Shown: piece by piece, positions 1 through 7,827 of the stretch
Layout of the letters: the number at the start of each line of letters is the position of its first letter
Position numbering within the stretch: the stretch's first letter is position 1
From: an uncultured Bacteroidales bacterium
Lineage (GTDB): Bacteria; Bacteroidota; Bacteroidia; Bacteroidales; UBA932
Reading direction: 5' to 3'
DNA length: 11,807 nucleotides
NCBI GenBank assembly: GCA_905236955.1
Contig: CAJOQW010000060.1
Location: forward strand, 1-11,807
Translations under genes and position numbers: made by a program
Notes under the pieces: model-generated
Databases searched by the model: none
What the model was told of the DNA's origin: nothing
Seen by the model: the letters and a program-made list of their open reading frames with translations, nothing else

Positions 1-169
1 CCCCGCCATAGGAATAGTCGTCGACGTTCCTTCTGGGGCCCAGCCCGTATTCGCGGAGATTGTGTATGTTGATTTCGACCAGACCCTTCTTGATGGCGCG
101 TCCTACTATGGAATGGCTGAGCGGGCTTTCAAGCAATTCCGGGACGACAGTGATGATGTCTATCCGCAT
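1..169 (-). CDS. trmD: tRNA (guanine-N1-)-methyltransferase TrmD, N-terminal part (cut by window edge)
   Basis: The reverse strand from 169 reads an open frame of 56 complete codons to the window edge, starting MRIDIITVVPELL and ending with VDDYSYGG. This matches the N-terminus of TrmD, the SAM-dependent trefoil-knot (SPOUT) enzyme that makes m1G37 in tRNAs next to the anticodon and so prevents +1 frameshifting. Family landmarks visible are the P-E-L-L segment at about residues 10-13, S-x-V-x-R-A-I-K-K-G at about 20-30, I-x-N-L-R-x-Y near 36-42, and D-D-Y-x-Y-G-G at the cut end. TrmD is usually about 225-250 residues, so roughly three quarters lies outside the window. The ATG at 169-167 is the natural start. 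It has no Shine-Dalgarno sequence but lies just after a -7 box at 186-193. The gene diverges from the DUF349 gene. The identification is by recognition of the N-terminus only, with the SAM-binding knot not visible. Confidence 0.9.
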   Translation of the reverse strand, partial: MRIDIITVVPELLESPLSHSIVGRAIKKGLVEINIHNLREYGLGPRRNVDDYSYGG

Positions 170-185
170 ATATTTTGATTTTCAG

Positions 186-193
186 CAAAATTA
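186..193 (-). promoter_or_regulatory. Bacteroidota-type -7 box for trmD
   Basis: Read on the minus strand this is TAATTTTG, an exact match to the Bacteroidota housekeeping sigma -7 consensus TAnnTTTG. Sixteen bases separate it from the trmD ATG, implying a leader of about ten nucleotides. I see no good TTTG-like -33 element about 20 bases upstream, so the call rests on the -7 box, its position and its AT-rich setting. Confidence 0.5.
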
Positions 194-205
194 AATAAAA
201 AATAC

Positions 206-213
206 TATATTTG
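206..213 (+). promoter_or_regulatory. Bacteroidota-type -7 box for the DUF349-yidC-yggS unit
   Basis: TATATTTG matches TAnnTTTG exactly and lies 31 bases before the ATG at 245, giving an inferred leader of about 25 nucleotides. The -33 position is not well conserved and is partly occupied by the trmD -7 box (186-193), so the two divergent promoters appear to overlap. The three downstream plus-strand genes are tightly packed, and no other promoter is evident before them. Confidence 0.5.
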
Positions 214-244
214 TAGGTTATAATTAGTTAAATATTACCGCAAT

Positions 245-2131
245 ATGAGCGAAGAAATCAAAGCATCTGAGCAGCAGGAAGTAGATATTCCCGTCTCCCC
301 AGAAACCCAGGAACCGGAAAATTCCGCAGCACCCGAAATATTGGAGTCGCCCGCACCCGAAGTGGAGCCGGCGGCTGCAGGAGCCCCCGTCGAAGAACCC
401 GCCCCCGTCGGGGATGGGCAGGAATCCGCACCGGAGGAGCCCATTGAAGAGGCTCCCCGCGATGGCGGAAGGATAGACGCGGCCGGCCTGGTGGGCAAGA
501 GCATAGCCGAATTGAGCGATATTTTCAAAGGGCTGATGGACAGCGCGGACCGCATGTCCCGCAGCAAGGAGGCCGAAAGTATAAAATCCGCATTCTACCG
601 CACGCTCGGAGAAGTCCGCAGCAAGGCCGGGAGCATGGTCGACGACAGCCTTAATGCGGTCGAAGAGAACTTCAAGGCCCTCTATGCCGATTACAAGCGC
701 CAGCGCGCCGAATACAACAAGGTGCAGGATGCCCAGAAGGGCGAGAACCTTGAAAGGAAGAAGGCGATAGTTGAAGAACTGAAGGTCCTGGTGGACAGCC
801 AGGAGGACGTCAGCGCACTGTTCCCCTCGTTCCGCGCCCTGCAGGACCGCTGGAGGGAGGTGGGTCCCGTTCCTGCATCCGACTTCCGCGACCTCAACAA
901 CAATTACCAGTTCAACGTGGAGCGCTTCTACGACAAGGTGAAGATCAGCCACGAACTCCGCGACCTCGACTTCCAGAAGAACCTGGAGGCGAAGGAGAAG
1001 TTCTGCGAGGCTGCCGAGAAGCTTGCCGAAAACGAGAACATCGTGGCGGCCTTCAACGAACTCCAGAAGCTTCATGAGCAGTGGAAGGAATTCGGTCCCG
1101 TAGCAAAGGAGTTCCGCGAAAGCATCTGGGCCCGTTTCCAGGCTGCCACCGCGGTCATAAACAAGAGGTATCAGGGCCATTTCGAGGAGCTTAAGGGCCA
1201 GCAGAAGGAGAATCTCACGGCCAAGACCGCCCTTTGCGAGCAGATAGAGGAAATCGTCGCCAGGGACATCCGCACCAGCGGAGAATGGAGTGCCGCCAGC
1301 AAGGAGATCCTCGACATACAGGCCAAATGGCGCAAGATAGGCTTCGCCACCAAGAAGGAGAACCAGAGGATATATGAGCGCTTCCGCGCCGGTTGCGACA
1401 CCTTCTTCGCGAAGAAGAGGGAGTTTTACAACGCTTTCAAGGGCGAGATGGACGAGAATCTCCAGAAGAAGGAAGAACTCATCCAGCAGGCCGAGGCTCT
1501 CAAGACCAGTACCGATTGGAAGAAGACCACCGAGGCCTTCATAGACCTTCAGAAGCAGTGGAAGGAGATCGGCACCGTATCGCGCAAGAAGAGTGAAGCC
1601 CTATGGACAAGGTTCCGTGCGGCTTGCGACGAGTTTTTCGACGCACGCGACAAGAATGCCGGCGCCGGAGGAAGCAATTACTATGCGAACCTCAAGGCCA
1701 AGAAGCAGATCATAGAGGATATCAAGGACTTCACTCCCTCCGACGACAACGCCGCCAATGCCGAGGCTGCACGCAAGTTCGCCTCCGACTGGCAGGCTGC
1801 CGGTTTCGTCCCCTTCAAGGAGAAGGACGCCGTCAACGCGGCATTTGGCGACGCAATGAGGGACAAGTTCCCCGATTGGCGCGAACAGCGCGGAGGACGC
1901 GGACCGTCCCGCCAGGCCGAAAGGCCCCTCAGTGCGAAGGACCAGCTCATCCGCAAGTACAATGCCCTTCAGCAGGAGATCGAGACGTACGAGAACAATA
2001 TCGGTTTCTTCTCATCTTCCAGCAAGTCCGAGGACATCATCAAGCAGATGAAGAAGAAGATAGAAAAGTCGAAGGAAGAGCTCGCAGCTCTCAAGGAACA
2101 GATCCGCAAGGCGGAAGAAGGGAATGAATGA
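245..2131 (+). CDS. DUF349 repeat protein with acidic N-terminal tail
   Basis: This 628-residue protein has three parts. Residues 1 to about 75 are a low-complexity, Glu/Pro/Ala-rich acidic tail that is probably disordered. The central body is charged and largely helical, with a repeated core of W-x-x-x-G followed about 20 residues later by a W/Y/F-x-x-F-x-x-A or similar motif. The key tryptophans are at W203, W280, W362, W439 and W516, a period of about 77-82 residues, which fits tandem DUF349 units (Pfam PF03993). Residues about 560-625 form a Lys/Glu-rich coiled coil. No signal peptide or membrane segment is visible, so a cytoplasmic location is inferred. DUF349 has no firmly established biochemical role and I assign none. 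The gene is first in a unit with yidC: its TGA at 2129-2131 is 10 bases before the preferred yidC start and overlaps the alternative one. The family assignment is fairly secure, the function unknown. Confidence 0.85.
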   Translation: MSEEIKASEQQEVDIPVSPETQEPENSAAPEILESPAPEVEPAAAGAPVEEPAPVGDGQESAPEEPIEEAPRDGGRIDAAGLVGKSIAELSDIFKGLMDSADRMSRSKEAESIKSAFYRTLGEVRSKAGSMVDDSLNAVEENFKALYADYKRQRAEYNKVQDAQKGENLERKKAIVEELKVLVDSQEDVSALFPSFRALQDRWREVGPVPASDFRDLNNNYQFNVERFYDKVKISHELRDLDFQKNLEAKEKFCEAAEKLAENENIVAAFNELQKLHEQWKEFGPVAKEFRESIWARFQAATAVINKRYQGHFEELKGQQKENLTAKTALCEQIEEIVARDIRTSGEWSAASKEILDIQAKWRKIGFATKKENQRIYERFRAGCDTFFAKKREFYNAFKGEMDENLQKKEELIQQAEALKTSTDWKKTTEAFIDLQKQWKEIGTVSRKKSEALWTRFRAACDEFFDARDKNAGAGGSNYYANLKAKKQIIEDIKDFTPSDDNAANAEAARKFASDWQAAGFVPFKEKDAVNAAFGDAMRDKFPDWREQRGGRGPSRQAERPLSAKDQLIRKYNALQQEIETYENNIGFFSSSSKSEDIIKQMKKKIEKSKEELAALKEQIRKAEEGNE

Positions 2132-2141
2132 CACATTATTT

Positions 2142-4007
2142 ATGGACAAAAATTCTGTAATAGGGTTCATACTAATCGCCGTAATTCTTTTTGGTTTCAC
2201 ATTCTATCAGAACAGGCAGTCCCGAAAATATGCCGAGTTGCAGGCAAAGCAGGATTCAATCGCATTCGTACAGAAGCATATAGCCGACTCCATCGCGGCT
2301 GCCAATGCTCCTGCGCAGGGTGCGGTACCAGTGGAAGAAGCCTTCCGGGAAGCGGCGGCACCCGGTACCATCTACAAGGACAGCACCCTCAATGCGCTTC
2401 ACGGCGGGGAGGGCTCCGTCGTCACCCTGGAGAACGACAAGATAGTGCTTGAGCTGACGAGCAAGGGCGCACAGCCCTACAGCGTCAAGGTGAAGGATTA
2501 TTTCAGGCACGACTCCACCGACCTGTACATCTTCGAGCCGGGCGGGAGCGAGTATTCCTTCAGCATCTATACCGGGGAGTATATACAGACCAAGGACTTC
2601 AATTTCCATATCGCCGAAAAGACCGATACCAGCGTGGTGTTCCGTCTTCCCTTCACCGGCGGAGGCTGCATAGAACAGCGTTACGCTCTCCGCCCCGGCG
2701 AGTATATGGTGGACAATGTGCTGAGTTTCAGGGGACTTGACAATGTCATCCCGCGTAACGTTTATGCTGTCGACATCGACTGGCATGTTACGGTTCCAAG
2801 GATGGAGAAGAGCTACCGTAACGAAACCCAGTATTCCAAACTCGACTTCTATCAGCCGGGTGACAAGAAACCGGTCGAACTCGGCCGCGGCAGGAGCGCC
2901 TCCAAGAACGTTGCCTCCAGCGTGGAGTGGTTCGCTTTCCAGCAGCAGTTCTTCAGTGCCATAATGCGCAGCAAGAACGGGTTCCAGAGCGGGAACTTCA
3001 GTATCAACTTCATTAACCAGGACGACCCGAGCGGCGACCTGATGGCCTGCAGCGCCCTCATGCGCCAGGAGTTCACCCCGGGTTCCAACGTGGAATTCCC
3101 GTTCGAGTTCTATATGGGCCCGAGCCATTTCAAGACCCTTAAGGGTTATGACAGGAAATACGAGAAGATCATTCCACTGGGAGGTTCCCTGGTTGGCTGG
3201 TTCACCAAGTTCGTCATAATCCCTCTTTTCGACTGGCTCAGCCGCTTCTTCCGCAATTACGGCATCATCATCCTACTGATGACCCTCATCATCAAGATCG
3301 TCGTGCTGCCTTTCACGTACAAGAGCTACGCCTCTTCCGCAAAGATGCAGGCCCTCCAGCCGGAGATGGCCAAGATCAACGAACGCTATCCCAGGGAAGA
3401 AGACGCAATGAAAAAGCAGCAGGCAACAATGAACCTCTACAAGAGGGCCGGGGTGAGCCCCATGGGCGGATGCCTGCCTACATTGCTTACCTTCCCTATC
3501 CTATGGGCTATGTTCCGCTTCTTCCCGGCTTCGATCGAACTGAGGCAGCAATCCTTCCTGTGGGCTAACGACCTGTCAGCTCCCGACAGCATAATCGACT
3601 TCGGGACCAGGGTCCCGCTCCTGGGCGACCATCTTTCCCTCTTCGCCCTCCTCATGGCCATAACCATGTGGGCGTACAGCAAACTGATGATGAACAATCA
3701 GGCCGCATCCAGCGATCCCAGCGCCAAGAGCATGCAGTTCATGAGCGTGTGGATGATGCCCATCATGATGTTCTTCATCTGCAACAACCTTTCCAGCGCA
3801 CTCTCTTACTATTATCTTATCTCGCAGCTTATCAGCATGGTGGAGATCTTCATCATCAAGAAGTTCTTCGTCCATCCGGACAAGATACTCGAGAAGGTGA
3901 GGGCGAGCGAGGGCAAGCCCATGCCAAAGAGCAAGTGGCAGCAGAGGCTGGAGGAAGCCCAGAAACTGCAGGAGCAGCAGATGCGCCAGCAAAACCGTCG
4001 CCGATAA
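2142..4007 (+). CDS. yidC: Membrane protein insertase YidC
   Basis: YidC inserts and folds inner-membrane proteins, alone or with SecYEG. Starting at MDKNSVIGF the protein has 621 residues. An N-terminal membrane anchor (about residues 5-22) is followed by a large periplasmic beta-rich domain (about 60-340), then the conserved 60KD_IMP insertase core with several hydrophobic helices (about 355-580). It ends in a basic Gln/Arg-rich cytoplasmic tail (QQNRRR). The core helix LIIKIVVLPF carries K385, at the position of the conserved positively charged residue of the hydrophilic groove (Arg in E. coli). The following amphipathic segment with AKMQALQPEM is a family hallmark. I chose the ATG at 2142 because Bacteroidota YidC proteins begin MDKN. 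An in-frame ATG at 2124 would add six residues (MNDTLF) and overlap the upstream stop by 8 bases. The stop is TAATG, shared with the yggS start. No frameshift or missing region is seen. Confidence 0.96.
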   Translation: MDKNSVIGFILIAVILFGFTFYQNRQSRKYAELQAKQDSIAFVQKHIADSIAAANAPAQGAVPVEEAFREAAAPGTIYKDSTLNALHGGEGSVVTLENDKIVLELTSKGAQPYSVKVKDYFRHDSTDLYIFEPGGSEYSFSIYTGEYIQTKDFNFHIAEKTDTSVVFRLPFTGGGCIEQRYALRPGEYMVDNVLSFRGLDNVIPRNVYAVDIDWHVTVPRMEKSYRNETQYSKLDFYQPGDKKPVELGRGRSASKNVASSVEWFAFQQQFFSAIMRSKNGFQSGNFSINFINQDDPSGDLMACSALMRQEFTPGSNVEFPFEFYMGPSHFKTLKGYDRKYEKIIPLGGSLVGWFTKFVIIPLFDWLSRFFRNYGIIILLMTLIIKIVVLPFTYKSYASSAKMQALQPEMAKINERYPREEDAMKKQQATMNLYKRAGVSPMGGCLPTLLTFPILWAMFRFFPASIELRQQSFLWANDLSAPDSIIDFGTRVPLLGDHLSLFALLMAITMWAYSKLMMNNQAASSDPSAKSMQFMSVWMMPIMMFFICNNLSSALSYYYLISQLISMVEIFIIKKFFVHPDKILEKVRASEGKPMPKSKWQQRLEEAQKLQEQQMRQQNRRR

Positions 4008-4663
4008 TGATATCCGACAATTTAGAGAATATCCTTTCGGAACTGCCATCAGGGGTAAAGCTGGTGGCAGTTTCCAAATTCCATCCGCTGGGTGAGCTCC
4101 TTGAGGCTTATGCCATGGGGCAGCGCTGCTTCGGGGAGAACCGTCCGCAGGAATTCGCATTCAAGGCAGTGCAGATGCCCCAGGATGTGGAGTGGCATTT
4201 CATCGGTCATCTCCAGACCAACAAACTTAAGTTGGTGCTGCCTTATGCGTATATTGTGGAGAGTATCGATTCAATACGTCTGCTGGAGGCGGTCAATGCC
4301 TGGGGGGAACGCAAGAACAAAGTGATCAACGTCCTGCTCGAGGTTCATATAGGAGTCGAAGATACCAAGCAGGGCTTTGCTCCCGAAGAAGTCCTGGACC
4401 TTCTTGAAGGGGAGAATACTTATCCTTACGTGACTTTCTGCGGATTGATGGGAATGGCGTCGCATACCGATGACGAGCAAAGGATAGGGGAAGATTTCGC
4501 ACGCATAAAGACCCTGTTTGACACATGCAGGGAACGTTTCCCCCGGCTGCGCGACTTTACGCAGCTTTCCATCGGGATGTCGGAAGATTGGCGCATAGCC
4601 ATCCTTCATGGAAGTACGGAAGTGAGGATAGGTACCGCCATATTCGGACCAAGGCAATATTGA
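4007..4663 (+). CDS. yggS: YggS-family pyridoxal phosphate homeostasis protein
   Basis: This 218-residue protein is a single-domain, fold-type III PLP-binding protein of the YggS/PROSC family. The family controls free PLP and amino/keto acid balance and has no established catalytic reaction. The PLP lysine is K24 in LVAVSKFHP. Further landmarks are the F-G-E-N-R-x-Q-E segment near residue 45, W-H-F-I-G-H-L-Q-T-N-K near 64-74, and the C-terminal S-I-G-M-S-x-D-W (from S188) followed by G-S-T-x-V-R-I-G with R207, which contacts the phosphate. The start at 4007 gives the normal family length and couples to the yidC stop through TAATG. The frame is open further upstream to 3668, but that stretch lies inside yidC and encodes nothing family-like. 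It is last in its unit and its stop lies 2 bases from the convergent lpxB stop. Confidence 0.93.
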   Translation: MISDNLENILSELPSGVKLVAVSKFHPLGELLEAYAMGQRCFGENRPQEFAFKAVQMPQDVEWHFIGHLQTNKLKLVLPYAYIVESIDSIRLLEAVNAWGERKNKVINVLLEVHIGVEDTKQGFAPEEVLDLLEGENTYPYVTFCGLMGMASHTDDEQRIGEDFARIKTLFDTCRERFPRLRDFTQLSIGMSEDWRIAILHGSTEVRIGTAIFGPRQY

Positions 4664-4665
4664 CC

Positions 4666-5787
4666 TTATTTGCACAGTTCCTCTTTCATAGCCCTGGCGA
4701 CGGCCCTCGAGGCTCCTGAGTTCCCGAGCATACTGCGGATGTCGGCATAATCGGCCTTCATCCGTTTCCTGTATTCCATATCTTCCACCAGACGGCGGAT
4801 TTCGGATGTGACGGATTCCGGGGTGAAGTCGAACTGTATGAGTTCGCGGAATGCCATCCTGTCCAGGATAAGGTTCCCAAGCGAGATGTACTTTACGTGG
4901 TCGAGCACCCTAAGGACATATTTCGCCAGTACGGCGGTAATCAGCTGCGTGCTCCAGCAAACCACCTGCGGTGTGCCCGTGAGAGCTGCTTCGAGTGAAG
5001 CCGTGCCCGAGTTCACCAGGGCTGCTTCGGCGTATCCCAGTATATCGTAAGTACGGTTGAAGAGGATCTTCACATAGGGCCGGCCTTCGAGATAGCGGGA
5101 ATAATCATCCGCAGAACGTGACGGCGCCCCTGCGACAAGGAACAGGTAATCAGAGTATCCTGGCATCGAGTGGAGGGAATCCGCCATCTTCATGGCATTG
5201 GGCATGGTGTGGGATATCTCCGCCTTGCGGGAACCGGGCAGGATGGCTATGTATTTCCCCTCGACAGGCCTTTTGAAGACATGCCCGTCAACAGCGTCCA
5301 GCAGGGGATTGCCTTTATAGATGAAAGGGATGCCTTTTGCGGTGAAGTAAGGTATTTCGAAGGGGAAGACGATGAAGAGCCTGTCCACCCAGGCCTTCAG
5401 TTTCCGGTTGCGCCTTTCGCGCGAAGCCCAGGTCTTGGGGGCGATGTAGTAGAATACCTTGATGCCTTGATTGTGGCAGAACTCCGCTATCTTCATGTTG
5501 AAGCCCGGATAATCGACGGGTATTACGACATCGGGCTTCCAGGCAAGGATATCGCCCTTGCAGTCCTTCAGGTTCCGGCTTATGCGGCCCAGTTTCCGCA
5601 CGACGTCGCTGAAACCCATGACGGCCGTGTCCTTGTAGTCCCGGACTTTCACTCCGCCGACCGCTTCCATCATGGCGCCTCCCCAGAAACGGAATTCGGC
5701 TCCGGGGTCTTCTTCGAGGAGACCTTTCATGAGGTTGCTGCCATGCAGGTCGCCGGAGGCTTCGCCCGCTATCAGATAGTATTTCAT
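4666..5787 (-). CDS. lpxB: Lipid-A-disaccharide synthase LpxB
   Basis: LpxB (glycosyltransferase family 19) joins UDP-2,3-diacylglucosamine and lipid X (2,3-diacylglucosamine-1-phosphate) to form the lipid A disaccharide at the inner face of the inner membrane. The protein is 373 residues, normal for the family. Visible signatures are the N-terminal IAGEASGDLHG (residues 6-16), the F-W-G-G segment near 34-37, M-G-F-S-D-V near 57-62, VDYPGFN (91-97), YYIAPKTWA (113-121), LPGSRKAE (183-190) and the nucleotide-sugar site NSGTASLEAAL (259-269). It follows surE with a single base between the surE stop and this ATG, so the two are almost certainly co-transcribed. It converges with yggS, and the 2-base gap leaves no room for a separate intergenic terminator. 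The gene indicates a Gram-negative outer membrane with lipid A. Confidence 0.96.
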   Translation of the reverse strand: MKYYLIAGEASGDLHGSNLMKGLLEEDPGAEFRFWGGAMMEAVGGVKVRDYKDTAVMGFSDVVRKLGRISRNLKDCKGDILAWKPDVVIPVDYPGFNMKIAEFCHNQGIKVFYYIAPKTWASRERRNRKLKAWVDRLFIVFPFEIPYFTAKGIPFIYKGNPLLDAVDGHVFKRPVEGKYIAILPGSRKAEISHTMPNAMKMADSLHSMPGYSDYLFLVAGAPSRSADDYSRYLEGRPYVKILFNRTYDILGYAEAALVNSGTASLEAALTGTPQVVCWSTQLITAVLAKYVLRVLDHVKYISLGNLILDRMAFRELIQFDFTPESVTSEIRRLVEDMEYRKRMKADYADIRSMLGNSGASRAVARAMKEELCK

Positions 5788-5788
5788 G

Positions 5789-6634
5789 TCAGAAGTCGAT
5801 ATCGAAGCAGAGGCTGCGAAGCCTGTCCTTCTCGGCGATGTCCGTGTCGTCCAGGTTCTCGGGAGTGATGGTGATGTACCCTTCCTTGAGAAGGAGCTGG
5901 TCGGAGTCGGCGGGGGTGTCGTGGTCGTTGACCATGTCGCCTACCATGGCGAACACCTCTTCGCCCGGCTCCGGCTCTGGCATCCAGGTCACTCCCATGT
6001 CCTCCAGGGGCCTTACGCCGGTTTTCTCGAAGAAGCCGGGGTCGAAAGGCATGAATTCCCTTTCCCAGTGCATCCTGCCCAGATGACAGACCCGTATGCC
6101 TTTGATCTCCTCGGCCGGAATGTCGGGGAAATTGATATTGTAGAACATTCCGAAACGCCTTGCCATATTGTCCATCAGGCGGTTTATGATGGATGGGAGA
6201 ATCTTTTCGATCGCGCCGAAGTCCGCATCTTTCCTGAAAGTGTCAAGCGACACGGCGATGGATGGGATCCTGCCCAGCGCGGCTTCCTTTGCAGCGCCCA
6301 TGGTCCCGGAATACGGGGAACACATGGCCGCATTGAGTCCGTGGTTGATTCCGCTGAAGACTATGTCCGGCTTTTCCGGGAAGTAGATGTTGTCGATGCC
6401 GTATTTGACGCAGGATGACGGAGTGGCGTCCATATAGTACCAGCGTTCCCCTGGTTCCTCGCTCAATTTCTTGACAGCCATCGGCTTATAACCGAGATTA
6501 ACTGCCATGGACATCCCGCTCTGGTGGTATTTAGGGGCCACGACCGTCAGGTCGCCGTATGGCCGCAGTATCTCCACCAGGCTGTGAATGCCTTTCGCCT
6601 TGTATCCATCGTCGTTGGTAATCAGTATCTTCAT
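5789..6634 (-). CDS. surE: 5'/3'-nucleotidase SurE
   Basis: SurE is a divalent-metal-dependent phosphatase of nucleoside 5'- and 3'-monophosphates, with exopolyphosphatase activity in some members. The 281-residue protein starts MKILITNDDGY. The metal ligands expected for the family are all present: D8 and D9 in NDDG, S39 in HQSGMS, and N97 in SGINHG. The P-Y-S-G-T segment around residue 107 is also characteristic. The ATG at 6634 was chosen because the family begins with M-K/R-I-L-I-T-N-D-D. An in-frame codon at 6703 would add 23 residues running back through the promoter region. The -7 box at 6648-6655 also supports the 6634 start. surE is the first gene of a surE-lpxB unit and diverges from gapA. 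Confidence 0.95.
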   Translation of the reverse strand: MKILITNDDGYKAKGIHSLVEILRPYGDLTVVAPKYHQSGMSMAVNLGYKPMAVKKLSEEPGERWYYMDATPSSCVKYGIDNIYFPEKPDIVFSGINHGLNAAMCSPYSGTMGAAKEAALGRIPSIAVSLDTFRKDADFGAIEKILPSIINRLMDNMARRFGMFYNINFPDIPAEEIKGIRVCHLGRMHWEREFMPFDPGFFEKTGVRPLEDMGVTWMPEPEPGEEVFAMVGDMVNDHDTPADSDQLLLKEGYITITPENLDDTDIAEKDRLRSLCFDIDF

Positions 6635-6647
6635 CTTATAATTTTTG

Positions 6648-6655
6648 CAAAGATA
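6648..6655 (-). promoter_or_regulatory. Bacteroidota-type -7 box for surE-lpxB
   Basis: On the minus strand this reads TATCTTTG, an exact TAnnTTTG match. Thirteen bases separate it from the surE ATG, implying a leader of only about seven nucleotides. No clear -33 element is seen about 20 bases upstream. It abuts the proposed -33 element of the divergent gapA promoter (6656-6658). Confidence 0.55.
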
Positions 6656-6687
6656 TTGATTTTCAGTCAAAATTTTCCTAAATTTGC
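6656..6687 (+). promoter_or_regulatory. gapA promoter (-33 TTG, -7 TAAATTTG)
   Basis: TAAATTTG at 6680-6687 matches the TAnnTTTG consensus exactly. A TTG at 6656-6658 (within ATTG) lies 21 bases upstream, within or close to the usual 19-21 base spacing to the Bacteroidota -33 element. Initiation would be near 6693, giving an AT-rich leader of about 45 nucleotides before the ATG at 6740. This is the best two-part promoter in the window and fits a highly expressed glycolytic gene. Confidence 0.6.
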
Positions 6688-6739
6688 ACCGCCAAAAAGG
6701 CAAATGCTTGAAATAGTCTTACATTTTTGTTAGTTTAAT

Positions 6740-7807
6740 ATGAATAAAATTGCTATCAACGGTTTTGGCCGTATCGGTCGTCTGGCTTTCCGCCAGATGT
6801 TCGAGGCTGATGGTTATGAAGTAGTTGCCATCAATGACCTCACAAGTCCCAAAATGCTCGCCCATCTTCTCAAATACGACACCGCCCAGGGTGGTTTCGC
6901 AGGCAAGTTCGGCGAAGGCAAACACACTGTAGACTACAAGGACGCTGTACTCGCGGAAGACGGCAAGACCGTTGTCACCCCCGGTTCCATCATCGTGGAC
7001 GGCAAGGAGATAACCATCTATGCAAAACCCAATGCAGCAGAGCTCCCCTGGGGCGAACTGAATGTTGACGTCGTTCTCGAGTGCACCGGTTTCTATACCT
7101 CCAAGGCAAAGGCTTCCGCCCATATCCAGGCAGGTGCCCGCAAGGTCGTCATCTCCGCCCCCGCTGGCAATGACCTCCCGACCATCGTTTACAACACCAA
7201 CCACAAGACCCTTACTCCGGAAGACACCATCATCTCCGCTGCTTCCTGCACCACCAACTGCCTCGCTCCCATGGCGGACGCCCTCAACAAGTACGCTCCC
7301 ATCCAGAGCGGTATCATGAGCACCATCCACGCCTACACCGGCGACCAGATGATCCTCGACGGCCCGCAGCGCAAGGGTGACCTCCGCCGCAGCCGCGCAG
7401 GTGCCTGCAACATCGTTCCCAACTCCACCGGCGCCGCCAAGGCCATCGGTCTCGTGATTCCCGAACTCAACGGCAAGCTCATCGGAAGCGCCCAGCGCGT
7501 TCCCACTCCTACCGGCTCCACCACCATCCTCGTGGCCGTAGTTGCCGGCAAGGACGTTACCGTCGAAGGCATCAACGCCGCCATGAAGGCCGCCGCCAAC
7601 GAGTCGTTCGGATACACCGAAGACCAGATCGTCAGCTCCGATGTTATCGGAATGAAGTTCGGTTCGCTCTTCGACGCTACCCAGACCATGGTCTCCAAGA
7701 TCGCCGACGGTTGCTATCAGGTACAGGTCGTCTCCTGGTACGACAACGAGAACTCCTATACTTCCCAGATGGTGCGCACCATCAAGTATCTTGCTGAACT
7801 CAAGTAA
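6740..7807 (+). CDS. gapA: Type I glyceraldehyde-3-phosphate dehydrogenase (glycolytic, NAD-type)
   Basis: GAPDH converts glyceraldehyde 3-phosphate, phosphate and NAD+ to 1,3-bisphosphoglycerate in the cytoplasmic central pathway of glycolysis. The protein has 355 residues. The Rossmann fold begins INGFGRIGR (6-14), and D33 in AINDL is the acidic residue that binds the NAD ribose, favouring NAD over NADP. The catalytic cysteine is C170 in SAASCTTNC and the catalytic histidine is H197 in IHAYTGDQ, 27 residues later as in the family (C149/H176 numbering). The C-terminal WYDNENSY helix signature is present. It is about 20 residues longer than many bacterial GAPDHs, mainly in the 60-100 region (AVLAEDGKTVVTPGS), a modest extension of the NAD-domain strands. 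It is monocistronic, with its own promoter and a strong terminator. Codon use is heavily biased to C-ending codons, consistent with high expression. Confidence 0.97.
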   Translation: MNKIAINGFGRIGRLAFRQMFEADGYEVVAINDLTSPKMLAHLLKYDTAQGGFAGKFGEGKHTVDYKDAVLAEDGKTVVTPGSIIVDGKEITIYAKPNAAELPWGELNVDVVLECTGFYTSKAKASAHIQAGARKVVISAPAGNDLPTIVYNTNHKTLTPEDTIISAASCTTNCLAPMADALNKYAPIQSGIMSTIHAYTGDQMILDGPQRKGDLRRSRAGACNIVPNSTGAAKAIGLVIPELNGKLIGSAQRVPTPTGSTTILVAVVAGKDVTVEGINAAMKAAANESFGYTEDQIVSSDVIGMKFGSLFDATQTMVSKIADGCYQVQVVSWYDNENSYTSQMVRTIKYLAELK

Positions 7808-7827
7808 GACAGGGGTTCTTCCTACCC

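Noticed and set aside
224..1180. A 318-codon minus-strand open frame antisense to the DUF349 gene
   Set aside because: Its apparent hydrophobic Leu/Phe/Val content is the complement of Glu/Lys/Gln codons on the sense strand. The sense frame has clear repeat structure.
2256..3128. A 290-codon minus-strand open frame antisense to yidC
   Set aside because: yidC is certain on the other strand, and this frame has no recognisable domain or independent promoter.
3668..4006. A 113-codon N-terminal extension of yggS inside yidC
   Set aside because: It is Gln/His-rich shadow sequence over the YidC C-terminus. YggS proteins begin close to the start at 4007.
4690..4720. Short GC-rich inverted sequences inside the 3' end of lpxB as a yggS terminator
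   Set aside because: The stem is only about three base pairs around CTCGA and has no following T-tract.
6635..6703. A 23-residue N-terminal extension of surE
   Set aside because: It would be translated from the promoter region, and the SurE family begins directly with the metal-binding strand MKILITNDDG.
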